Below are positions 1-5,023 of a stretch of 5,023 bases of DNA, piece after piece. Position 1 is the stretch's first letter. Every line of letters begins with the position of its first letter. Source of the DNA: Paracoccaceae bacterium (lineage in GTDB: Bacteria; Pseudomonadota; Alphaproteobacteria; Rhodobacterales; Rhodobacteraceae); NCBI GenBank assembly GCA_024644285.1, contig JAHELH010000197.1, positions 1 to 5,023 of the forward strand, written 5' to 3'. The notes under the pieces are model-generated. The model was not told the origin of the DNA. It saw only the letters and a program-made list of their open reading frames with translations, and did not search any database. Both the position numbers and the translations under genes were made by a program.

Positions 1-152
1 GCGGAAAGCGGGGTCACGAATTCCTCCGCCGCGCGGGTCAGCACCGGCGTGACCGACGCGCCGCGCTCGCGCAGGCGACGGATCAGGTCGAGCGACTTGA
101 AGGCCGCGATGCCGCCGCCGATGATCAGAAGTACGCGTTTGCCTGCCAGCAT
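1..152 (-). CDS. coaBC: CoaBC, phosphopantothenoylcysteine decarboxylase / phosphopantothenate-cysteine ligase (5' end only)
   Basis: Only the first 50 codons are in the window; the gene runs off the left edge. The protein opens MLAGKRVLLIIGGGIAAFKS and continues through a predicted helix, LIRRLRERGASV, to LTRAAEEFVTPL. This matches the N-terminal flavin-binding Rossmann-like domain of CoaBC (Dfp), where the GGIAAYK loop and the T-x-A-A-x-x-F-(I/V)-T-P-L strand-helix are characteristic. The family makes 4'-phosphopantetheine in coenzyme A synthesis: the CoaB part joins cysteine to 4'-phosphopantothenate and the FMN-dependent CoaC part decarboxylates the product. The catalytic His and the ligase domain would lie outside the window. 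The start is backed by an AGAAGG Shine-Dalgarno at 160-165, 7 nt from the ATG. It lies 66 nt downstream of the chaN-like gene on the same strand, so it may be co-transcribed. A lone flavoprotein decarboxylase of the same superfamily cannot be excluded, but the match favours CoaBC. Confidence 0.88.
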   Translation of the reverse strand, partial: MLAGKRVLLIIGGGIAAFKSLDLIRRLRERGASVTPVLTRAAEEFVTPLS

Positions 153-159
153 GCCGGGA

Positions 160-165
160 CCTTCT
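160..165 (-). promoter_or_regulatory. Ribosome binding site of coaBC
   Basis: The minus strand reads AGAAGG, 7 nt before the ATG at 150-152. It fixes the start of coaBC. The other nearby ATG (28 nt upstream) is out of frame. Confidence 0.7.
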
Positions 166-218
166 CAAACCCAGCCCCATCTCTAGGCCCGCCGGAACGC
201 AAGAACAATGGCCGGGAC

Positions 219-1040
219 TTATCGCTGTTCGAACGTGTCGCAGGGATCGGGCCGCTCGACGGCCTCGGTCACCAGCCAGAAATCGAACGGAGGGTCGCCG
301 GCCGGCGGTGCCGCCTCGAACTGACCCACCGAGATCACGCTCAGGTCCGGCGCGGCCTGCTCGAGGGCGCGCGGGACACCCCAATCGGTGCGGGCGTGAC
401 CGTTGCCGGTGATCACCGCGACCGGGCCGCCGGTCTCGGCGAAGGCGGCGATCACCGCGCGGGCCAGGGCCGCGTCGCGCAGCCGCTGCGCCTCGACCAT
501 TCCGGCCAGAATGGCCACCGGCAGCGCGTCGCAATGCGCGGCCAGCTGGTCGGCCTCGCGCTGCCCCTGCTCGGCATCGTCGAGCGCATCGTCCAGCCCG
601 AACAAGGGCGCCGCATCGCCGAACACCGCCGCCGCGCCGTCGGTCACCGCCTGCCTCACGCGGTCATGCTCCAGCGCGCCGCCGAAAATCGCCGCATCGC
701 CGGCCGCCGCAAAGATCGGATAGTACATGGCGAAATCGGGCCATCCGCTGGCATTCCAACCCAGAACCGCCTCAAGCGCCGGCTCGGATTCCCGCAATTC
801 GGGCGTGATCCGCAGCGCCTCCGCCTCGGTCAGCATTTCCAGAACCAGCGCCCGGGCGCCCACCGCCTCGACGGCGATCGCCTGATGCGCGTGGTGCGCC
901 GGATTGTCGTGGTGTTCGCCCAGGAACACCACGTCGGCCTGCGGCAACCCGTATAGCCCGGTCGGCTCGATTTCCTCGGCGGACACGCAAACGGCCGCCA
1001 GCAATGCGGCGACCGTCTGCGAAGGGAGTGTATATCTCAT
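219..1040 (-). CDS. ChaN/Tiki-family exported protein (haem-binding uptake-like)
   Basis: A 273-residue protein of the ChaN-like family (haem-binding uptake, Tiki superfamily). Residues 1-21 form a signal peptide: Arg at position 2, a hydrophobic run AALLAAVCV, and a likely cleavage after VSA before EE, so the mature protein should be periplasmic. Family motifs are present in order: FLGEHHDN (39-46), ALVLEM (64-69), GMVEAQRLRDAALA (180-193) and ITGNGHARTDWGVP (210-223). Together they carry the paired GExxH-type and GNGH-type signature of the superfamily. Campylobacter ChaN binds haem as a lipoprotein; here Cys18 is preceded by AAV, not a good lipobox, so lipidation is doubtful. Two other Cys (170, 267) lie in the mature part. 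The ATG overlaps the rpoHII stop as ATGA with no good Shine-Dalgarno, so expression probably depends on translation of rpoHII. The ligand (haem or other) and any peptidase activity are unknown. Confidence 0.87.
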   Translation of the reverse strand: MRYTLPSQTVAALLAAVCVSAEEIEPTGLYGLPQADVVFLGEHHDNPAHHAHQAIAVEAVGARALVLEMLTEAEALRITPELRESEPALEAVLGWNASGWPDFAMYYPIFAAAGDAAIFGGALEHDRVRQAVTDGAAAVFGDAAPLFGLDDALDDAEQGQREADQLAAHCDALPVAILAGMVEAQRLRDAALARAVIAAFAETGGPVAVITGNGHARTDWGVPRALEQAAPDLSVISVGQFEAAPPAGDPPFDFWLVTEAVERPDPCDTFEQR

Positions 1041-1915
1041 GCGAAGAAGTGGTGAACTTCCTTGCTCTGCGTTTCAAGGCTTTTGCGCATCTTGCCGAAC
1101 GCCGCGGCCTCCAGCTGGCGCACCCGTTCCTTCGACAGGCCCAGCTCGTTGCCCAGGCTTTCGAGCGTCCTGGCGTCATCGCGCAGCTTGCGTTCGCGCA
1201 CGATGAACCGCTCGCGCTCGTTGAGGTCCGACATCGCCTTCACCAGCCAGCTGCGCAATGTCTCGGTGTCCTTGTCCATCTCGACCAGGTCAGCCGCCTG
1301 CGTGCCTTCGTCTTCCAGGGCGTCGATCCATTCGCGGCCTTCATCGTCGGACGACTGGGTGGCGTTCAGGGAATAATCCGACCCCGACAACCTGCCTTCC
1401 ATCATCTCGACATCGTGCAGCGGCACGCCCACTTCGGACGCCACCATCTGCCGCATCTGGTGCCGATCGAGTTTCTCCCCGCGCGCCACGGCCTCGCGCT
1501 CCAGCCGCGCCTGCACCCGGCGCATGTTGAAGAAAAGCGATTTCTGGCTGCTGGTCGACCCGGTGCGCACCATCGACCAGTTGCGCATCACGTAATCCTG
1601 GATCGACGCCTTTATCCACCAGACCGCGTAGGTCGAAAAGCGATTGCCCCGGTCGGGATCGAATTTGTCGGCAGCCTTCATCAGGCCCAGCGAGGCCTCC
1701 TGCACCAGGTCACCCATCGGCGCACCGTAGCGCTTGAACTTCGACGCCATCGAGATAGCCAGCCGCATGTAGGCGTGGATCAGCCGGTGCAGCGCCGCCT
1801 CGTCGCGCTCGTCACGCCACGCATAGGCCAGTCTCAGCTCTGTCTCTGCATCCAGCAGTTCGGCGCGCATGGCGCGTCGTGAAAACGCCTGATCCGAAAA
1901 ACTGTCCAATGCCAT
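1037..1915 (-). CDS. rpoH: RNA polymerase sigma-32 family factor, RpoHII subtype
   Basis: A complete 292-residue alternative sigma factor. Region 1.2/2.1 covers about 20-60. Region 2 core runs about 65-112, with DLVQEASLGLMKAADKF (69-85) and FSTYAVWWIKASIQDYVM (93-110) for core binding and -10 recognition. The RpoH box is QKSLFFNMRR (124-133; the usual form is QRKLFFNLR). Region 4 runs about 220-280, with helix-turn-helix TLESLGNELGLSKERVRQLE (250-269). The N-terminus (MALDSFSDQAFSRR) and the AYMRLAISMASKFKRYGAP stretch are of the RpoHII kind. The NRYLxEIRKFPML-like N-terminus of housekeeping heat-shock RpoHI is absent. In Rhodobacter sphaeroides RpoHII is induced by RpoE and drives oxidative and photooxidative defence, including glutathione-related genes. 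The start has a GGGGGA ribosome site about 8 nt upstream. An RpoE-type promoter precedes the gene. Its stop overlaps the next gene. The family is certain; the subtype is assigned by eye. Confidence 0.95.
   Translation of the reverse strand: MALDSFSDQAFSRRAMRAELLDAETELRLAYAWRDERDEAALHRLIHAYMRLAISMASKFKRYGAPMGDLVQEASLGLMKAADKFDPDRGNRFSTYAVWWIKASIQDYVMRNWSMVRTGSTSSQKSLFFNMRRVQARLEREAVARGEKLDRHQMRQMVASEVGVPLHDVEMMEGRLSGSDYSLNATQSSDDEGREWIDALEDEGTQAADLVEMDKDTETLRSWLVKAMSDLNERERFIVRERKLRDDARTLESLGNELGLSKERVRQLEAAAFGKMRKSLETQSKEVHHFFA
1046..1060 (-). other. Small inverted repeat at the rpoHII/chaN-like junction
   Basis: The mRNA reads GAAGT-TCACC-ACTTC, a 5-bp stem with a 5-nt loop inside the last codons of rpoHII, 5 nt upstream of the overlapping ATG of the next gene. 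It sits where ribosome reinitiation would occur and could affect it. A stem this short can easily arise by chance, here from the codons for Glu-Val-His-His-Phe. Confidence 0.25.
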
Positions 1916-1921
1916 CAGTCA

Positions 1922-1943
1922 TTCCCCCGGCGCAGGCGCGCCG
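1922..1943 (-). promoter_or_regulatory. rpoHII leader hairpin followed by the Shine-Dalgarno
   Basis: In the rpoHII leader the mRNA reads CGGCGC-GCCT-GCGCCG, a perfect 6-bp all-GC stem with a 4-nt loop (1943 down to 1928). GGGGAA (1927-1922) follows directly and is the probable ribosome binding site, 6 nt before the ATG at 1913-1915. The stem ends at the base where the purine run begins, so the site itself stays single-stranded. Pairing is seen in the sequence; a regulatory role is only inferred. Confidence 0.4.
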
Positions 1944-1977
1944 CATGCACGCCCTTTTGTCCAAAGTTCGTTATTGC

Positions 1978-2003
1978 TACGCAGGTTCAAGTCGCCCGGA
2001 TCA
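1978..2003 (-). promoter_or_regulatory. RpoE (ECF11)-type promoter of rpoHII
   Basis: The minus strand carries TGATCC (2003-1998) and CGTA (1981-1978) separated by exactly 16 nt. This agrees with the -35 and -10 elements described for RpoE/ECF11-dependent promoters in Rhodobacter and relatives. Transcription would begin near 1970, giving a leader of about 55 nt before the rpoHII ATG. R. sphaeroides rpoHII is a known RpoE target, so position, orientation and gene all agree. The -35 element is only about 17 bp upstream of the oppositely oriented cobU start. The consensus was recalled, not computed. Confidence 0.65.
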
Positions 2004-2019
2004 CAGAAAGTTCCCTGAA

Positions 2020-2553
2020 ATGTCGCCAAAACGCACGATTATTCTGGGGGGCGCGCGGTCCGGCAAGTCGTCCTTTGCCGAACGCCTCGCCGTTCATTAC
2101 GGCAAATCAAGGGTTTACATAGCCACGGCCCAGGCGCTCGACGACGAGATGCGGTCGCGCATCGAACGGCACATTTCCCGCCGCGGCGCGGGCTGGAGAA
2201 CCGTCGAAGCGCCTCTCGACGTTGCGAGTACCGTCGCAAAGGCCGCTGCTGGCGAGGTTCTCCTGCTCGATTGCGCAACCCTGTGGCTCTCCAACCATCT
2301 GCTTGCCGGAACCGACCTGTCAGCAGCCACCGATGGCCTGCTCTCCGCACTCCGGGCCTGCCCGGCGGATGTCATCGTCGTCTCCAACGAGGTCGGCTTC
2401 GGCATCGTGCCCGACACCCCCCTCGGCCGCCAGTTCCGAGACGCACAGGGCCGCCTCAACCAGCACCTTGCAGAATGGGCCGTTCTGGCGGTACTGGTCG
2501 TGGCCGGGCTTCCCCTCGTCCTGAAAGGCACCCTGCCGCGGGATATGTCATGA
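2020..2553 (+). CDS. cobU: CobU/CobP, adenosylcobinamide kinase / adenosylcobinamide-phosphate guanylyltransferase
   Basis: A 177-residue cytoplasmic enzyme, a normal length for the family. It phosphorylates adenosylcobinamide and then transfers GMP, giving adenosylcobinamide-GDP for joining to alpha-ribazole. The P-loop is GGARSGKS (10-17). ATAQALDDEM (35-44) and RIERHISRRGAGW (47-59) follow, with His51 at the place of the guanylated His46 of Salmonella CobU. A Walker-B-like LLLDCATLWLSN (81-92), the family stretch VSNEVGFGIVP (121-131), GRLNQ (144-148) and the C-terminal GLPLVLKG (163-170) complete it. The frame stays open further upstream, to 1879, but that would overlap rpoHII and its promoter and add 47 unrelated residues. 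The ATG at 2020 puts the P-loop at the usual distance from the N-terminus. AGAAAG at 2005-2010 is a weak ribosome site. Its stop overlaps the next ATG by 4 nt. No cobalamin riboswitch fits in the 104-bp spacer. Confidence 0.93.
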   Translation: MSPKRTIILGGARSGKSSFAERLAVHYGKSRVYIATAQALDDEMRSRIERHISRRGAGWRTVEAPLDVASTVAKAAAGEVLLLDCATLWLSNHLLAGTDLSAATDGLLSALRACPADVIVVSNEVGFGIVPDTPLGRQFRDAQGRLNQHLAEWAVLAVLVVAGLPLVLKGTLPRDMS

Positions 2554-3122
2554 CCCGTTTCTGGTGGGTCCGGCACGGCCCGACTCACGCCAGGGGCATG
2601 GTCGGCTGGACCGACCTCGCCGCCGATCTGTCCGACACGGCGCAACTGGCGCGCCTGTCCATGCATCTGCCGGCCGATGCTCCTGTCATCTCCTCCGACC
2701 TGGGACGCGCGGTGACAACCGCCGACGCCATCGCAAACGGACGCCGCCGCCTGCCGCACGACCCGGATCTGCGCGAGTTGAATTTCGGCGCCTGGGAGGG
2801 GCGCAGGTTCGACGAGGTCGAGGCAGAGGATGCCGTGCGGATCCGCGCCTTCTACGAACAGCCTGGCACGACACGCGCCCCGGACGGCGAATGCTGGGAT
2901 GAGGTCTGTACGCGCGTCCACACCGCGGTCGAGCGCCTTCTTGCACATAAGGCGCCCGATATCGTCGTGGTGGCTCACATGGGAACGATCCTGACGCAAT
3001 TGCAGCGCGCTCTCCGTCTCACCGCCTACCAGGCCTTCGGACACCGCATCGACAACCTCGCGGTCACCCGCATCACCTTCGATGGCGCTTGGTCCGCTGG
3101 GCCGGTCAATCACCTGCCGTGA
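2550..3122 (+). CDS. cobC: Histidine phosphatase family protein, probable alpha-ribazole phosphatase CobC
   Basis: A 190-residue branch-1 histidine phosphatase. The RHG signature VRHGPTH (7-13) supplies the phospho-accepting His9. Arg53 in SSDLGRAVTTA (48-58), Glu76 in LRELNFGAWEG (74-84) and His143 in VVAHMGT (140-146) complete the catalytic pocket. The LRELNFGAWEG form is the one usual in CobC and phosphoglycerate-mutase-like small phosphatases. CobC removes phosphate from alpha-ribazole-5'-phosphate (or from adenosylcobalamin-5'-phosphate) late in vitamin B12 assembly. The family is certain from motifs. The specific role rests on context: the ATG at 2550 overlaps the cobU stop as ATGA, so the two are probably translationally coupled. 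The open frame extends upstream to 2271 inside cobU, but the RHG motif normally sits within the first ten or so residues, so 2550 is the start. A general sugar-phosphate phosphatase is the main alternative. Confidence 0.85.
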   Translation: MTRFWWVRHGPTHARGMVGWTDLAADLSDTAQLARLSMHLPADAPVISSDLGRAVTTADAIANGRRRLPHDPDLRELNFGAWEGRRFDEVEAEDAVRIRAFYEQPGTTRAPDGECWDEVCTRVHTAVERLLAHKAPDIVVVAHMGTILTQLQRALRLTAYQAFGHRIDNLAVTRITFDGAWSAGPVNHLP

Positions 3123-3180
3123 TGCAGACCATTTCGAGAATTGGTTTCACGCGGCATGCGGCGAACCCTAATCTGACACC

Positions 3181-4053
3181 ATGGCTTACGAGCTTTTCAT
3201 CGGCGACCGCGCCTATTCCAGCTGGTCCCTGCGCGGCTGGCTGCTCTTCGACCGCTTCGGCATTGCCGTCACCACCCGTCTGGTCGATTTCGACAAGGGA
3301 CCGGTCGCCGACCAGCTTTCCGAACTCGCCCCCGCGCGCACCGTCCCGACCCTGCGCACCGCCGACGGCGCGCTGATCAGCGAGTCCCTCGCCATTGCCG
3401 AGGAACTGGCCAGCCGCCATCCAGACGCCGGGATCTGGCCCGCCGAGCAACGGGCCCGCGCCACCGCCCGCACGCTGGCCGCCGAGATGCATGCGGGCTT
3501 CTCCGCGCTCCGCGCCGAGTGCCCGATGGACCTGCGCCGCTGCTATGTCGGTCACCACCCCACGGACGCCGTCGCGGCAGACATCGCGCGGATCGAGACG
3601 ATCTGGGATCACGCCCGCCGCACCTGCGGCGGCGACGGCCCCTGGCTTTGCGGCGACTACTCGGCCGCCGACGTCTTCTACGCGCCGGTCGCGGCACGCA
3701 TCGCCGGGTACGGCCTGCCGGTCTCGGACGCCGCCCGGGCTTATGTCGGCGCCCATCTCGCGGACCCCGGCTTTCGCCGCTGGCGCGCCATGGCGCTGGT
3801 GCAGGGGGCCGACCTTGCGCGCTATGCGCAGCCCTACGCCACGACCGCCTGGCCCGGGCCGGAGCCTTTGCAGGCAGCCCCGGTGGAGGCCGGTCCGTCC
3901 GAGAACGCCGCCTGCCCCTATTCCGGCAGGCCGGTGACGCATTTCCTGTCGGCGGGCGGCCGCACCTTCGGCTTCTGCAACGCCTTCTGCCGCGACAAGA
4001 CCGCCGCCGATCCCGCCGCCTGGCCGGCTTTCATGGGAATTTACCAATCTTAA
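3181..4053 (+). CDS. Glutathione S-transferase family protein with a C-terminal YHS/TRASH-like Cys module
   Basis: A 290-residue protein, longer than the roughly 200-230 of ordinary GSTs. The N-terminal thioredoxin-like domain (about 1-80) has YSSWSLRGWL (12-21) with candidate activating Ser residues, TVPTL (54-58) with the cis-Pro that contacts the glutathione backbone, and SESLAI (67-72) for the gamma-glutamyl group. The helical domain spans about 88-215, including WLCGDYSAADVFYAP (155-169), the usual N-capping stretch of GST helix alpha-6. After a Pro/Ala/Glu-rich linker (about 223-243) comes a Cys-rich module described separately. The start is the ATG at 3181; it has no evident Shine-Dalgarno. 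The gene lies 58 nt after cobC and 42 nt before comM on the same strand, so co-transcription is possible. The substrate cannot be told from sequence. A detoxification or disulfide-reduction role is the family default. Confidence 0.9.
   Translation: MAYELFIGDRAYSSWSLRGWLLFDRFGIAVTTRLVDFDKGPVADQLSELAPARTVPTLRTADGALISESLAIAEELASRHPDAGIWPAEQRARATARTLAAEMHAGFSALRAECPMDLRRCYVGHHPTDAVAADIARIETIWDHARRTCGGDGPWLCGDYSAADVFYAPVAARIAGYGLPVSDAARAYVGAHLADPGFRRWRAMALVQGADLARYAQPYATTAWPGPEPLQAAPVEAGPSENAACPYSGRPVTHFLSAGGRTFGFCNAFCRDKTAADPAAWPAFMGIYQS
3913..4032 (+). other. YHS/TRASH-like putative metal-binding module in the GST tail
   Basis: Residues 245-284 of the GST read CPYSGRPV, then a short strand, then GGRTFGFCNAFCRDK and ADPAAWPAF. 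The pattern C-P-x-x-G-x-P-V ... G-x-x-F-x-F-C-x3-C-x-x-K ... D-P-x-x-W resembles small YHS/TRASH-type domains, whose Cys residues (here 245, 266, 270) bind metal. His254 is a possible fourth ligand. The classical Cys-x2-Cys at the start is reduced to one Cys (CPYSG). Resemblance is by eye; metal binding is inferred. Confidence 0.55.
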
Positions 4054-4095
4054 ACCGTTCCATGCGAGCCGTTAGCGGTCTCAACCGGTGGCGGA

Positions 4096-5023
4096 ATGGT
4101 CGCGCGCGCTTACACAGTGGCATTCGAGGGCGTCGACGCGCGCATCGTCGAGGTGCAATGCGCCGTGTCGCCGGGCCTGCCCGCCTTCTCGTTGGTCGGG
4201 CTGCCGGACAAGGCCGTCAGCGAGGCGCGCGAACGGGTGCGCGCGGCGCTCACCGCGATGTCCATCGCGCTGCCGTCGAAACGGATCACCATCAACCTGT
4301 CGCCGGCCGACCTGCCCAAGGAAGGTTCGCATTTCGACCTGCCGATCGCGCTGGCGCTCCTGGCCGCGCTCGAGATCGTCCCGCACGAGGATGTCGAGGC
4401 CACCGTCTCGCTGGGTGAATTGTCGCTCGACGGCTCGCTGATTTCCGTCATCGGCGCCCTGCCCGCCGCGATGGCCGCGGCCGAAGAGGACCGCACCCTC
4501 ATCTGCCCGCGCGCCTGCGGGGCCGAGGCCGCCTGGGTCGGCGCGACAAAGGTGATCGCGCCCGGCAGCCTGGCCGAAGCGGTGCAGCACTTCACCGGCC
4601 AGCGCGTCCTGCCGCCCGCCGACCCGGGCGAGGTCACTTCGACCGCCGCCGCGCGCGACCTGCGCGACGTCAAGGGCCAGGAACGCGCCAAGCGCGCGCT
4701 GGAAATCGCCGCGGCCGGGCGGCACCACATTCTGATGGTGGGCACGCCGGGGTCGGGCAAGTCGATGCTGGCGGCGCGCCTGCCCGGCATCCTGCCGCCG
4801 CTGACCCCGGCCGAGGCGCTGGAAACCTCGATGATCCACTCGCTGTCGGGTCTGCTTGACGAGGGCGGCATCTCGCGCATCCGTCCGTTCCGCGAACCGC
4901 ACCACACCGCCTCGATGGCCGCCATCGTCGGCGGCGGGCGCGGCGCCAAGCCGGGCGAGATATCGCTGGCGCATAACGGCGTGCTGTTCATGGACGAGTT
5001 CCCGGAATTTCCCCGCACGGTTC
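4096..5023 (+). CDS. comM: ComM/YifB-family AAA+ ATPase (Mg-chelatase-like), 5' part
   Basis: The first 309 codons of a protein of about 500 residues; the rest lies beyond the window. The N-terminal ChlI/Lon-protease-fold domain (about 1-170) carries AFSLVGLPDKAVSEARERVR (30-49), KRITINLSPADLPKEGSHFD (62-81) and VSLGELSLDGSL (104-115), all typical of YifB. The AAA+ domain follows, opening with DVKGQERAKRALEIAAAG, then Walker A GTPGSGKS (216-223, Lys222), RPFREPHHTAS and Walker B VLFMDE (296-301). In naturally competent bacteria ComM is a hexameric helicase that drives branch migration during integration of transformed DNA. Homologues occur widely in species not known to be competent, so the role here is inferred. 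Despite old 'magnesium chelatase' labels it is not a chlorophyll enzyme. The ATG at 4096 gives the usual N-terminus (VARAYTVAFEGVDARIVEVQ); no strong ribosome site is seen. Confidence 0.93.
   Translation, partial: MVARAYTVAFEGVDARIVEVQCAVSPGLPAFSLVGLPDKAVSEARERVRAALTAMSIALPSKRITINLSPADLPKEGSHFDLPIALALLAALEIVPHEDVEATVSLGELSLDGSLISVIGALPAAMAAAEEDRTLICPRACGAEAAWVGATKVIAPGSLAEAVQHFTGQRVLPPADPGEVTSTAAARDLRDVKGQERAKRALEIAAAGRHHILMVGTPGSGKSMLAARLPGILPPLTPAEALETSMIHSLSGLLDEGGISRIRPFREPHHTASMAAIVGGGRGAKPGEISLAHNGVLFMDEFPEFPRTV

Noticed and set aside
153..218. Terminator between the ChaN-like gene and coaBC
   Set aside because: No stable GC stem followed by a T-run was found; short GGCC/CCGG matches are common at this GC content.
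983..988. Lipobox at Cys18 of the ChaN-like protein
   Set aside because: The residues before the Cys are AAV, without the Gly/Ala/Ser at -1 of a normal lipobox; a type I cleavage after VSA fits better.
1004..1882. Long plus-strand open frame (292 codons) opposite rpoHII
   Set aside because: It lies antisense to a clear sigma factor; its product is His/Arg/Leu/Gln-rich with no recognisable domain, as expected from reading the complement of high-GC codons.
1879..2019. N-terminal extension of CobU
   Set aside because: It would overlap rpoHII and its promoter, and would place the P-loop about 56 residues from the N-terminus instead of about 10.
1916..2019. Cobalamin riboswitch upstream of cobU
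   Set aside because: The spacer is too short for one (usually about 200 nt) and I saw no B12-box-like conserved segment.
2115..3113. Long minus-strand open frame opposite cobU and cobC
   Set aside because: It spans two well-supported genes on the other strand and shows no family motif. A high-GC shadow frame explains it.
3123..3180. Promoter in front of the GST (TTGGTT at 3141 and CCTAAT at 3167)
   Set aside because: The 20-nt spacing is wrong for a standard promoter, and the -10-like box is only about 8 nt from the ATG; not supportable.
3106..4047. Long minus-strand open frame opposite the GST
   Set aside because: Gly/Ala/Arg-rich translation with no motif, fully covered by the GST gene on the plus strand.
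4081..4974. Long minus-strand open frames opposite comM
   Set aside because: Low-complexity Arg/Gly/Ala translations on the complement of a clearly recognised AAA+ gene.

Overview
The window looks like chromosome from a high-GC alphaproteobacterium, most likely a Rhodobacterales (roseobacter/Rhodobacter-type) organism. The main evidence is an RpoH-family sigma factor of the RpoHII subtype, preceded by a TGATCC-N16-CGTA promoter of the kind known for the RpoE (ECF11) singlet-oxygen response in Rhodobacter. The protein sequences and strongly GC-biased third codon positions agree. This is an inference from recognised families, not from a database search.

Layout. Two transcription units diverge from a 104-bp spacer (1916-2019). 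Leftward (minus strand) run rpoHII (1037-1915), a ChaN/Tiki-family exported protein (219-1040) whose ATG overlaps the rpoHII stop by 4 nt, and the 5' end of coaBC (1-152, cut by the window edge). Rightward (plus strand) run cobU (2020-2553), a histidine phosphatase that is probably cobC (2550-3122, again a 4-nt overlap), a glutathione S-transferase with an added Cys-rich C-terminal module (3181-4053), and the start of a ComM/YifB-type AAA+ protein (4096 to the window end). Coding density is very high and no gap exceeds about 105 bases.

How the genes fit together. cobU and cobC act in the nucleotide-loop part of cobalamin biosynthesis (activation of adenosylcobinamide, and alpha-ribazole phosphate dephosphorylation), and their overlap suggests coupled translation. 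rpoHII should be switched on by RpoE under photooxidative stress and would carry the ChaN-like gene with it. coaBC (coenzyme A synthesis) and comM (DNA processing in transformation) are housekeeping or independent functions.

I found no mobile elements, CRISPR arrays, tRNA or rRNA genes, or any clearly new multi-gene system. The points most worth a second look are the GST with a YHS/TRASH-like metal-binding tail, the RpoE-type promoter embedded in the cobU leader, and the translational overlap of a stress sigma factor with an exported ChaN-like protein.
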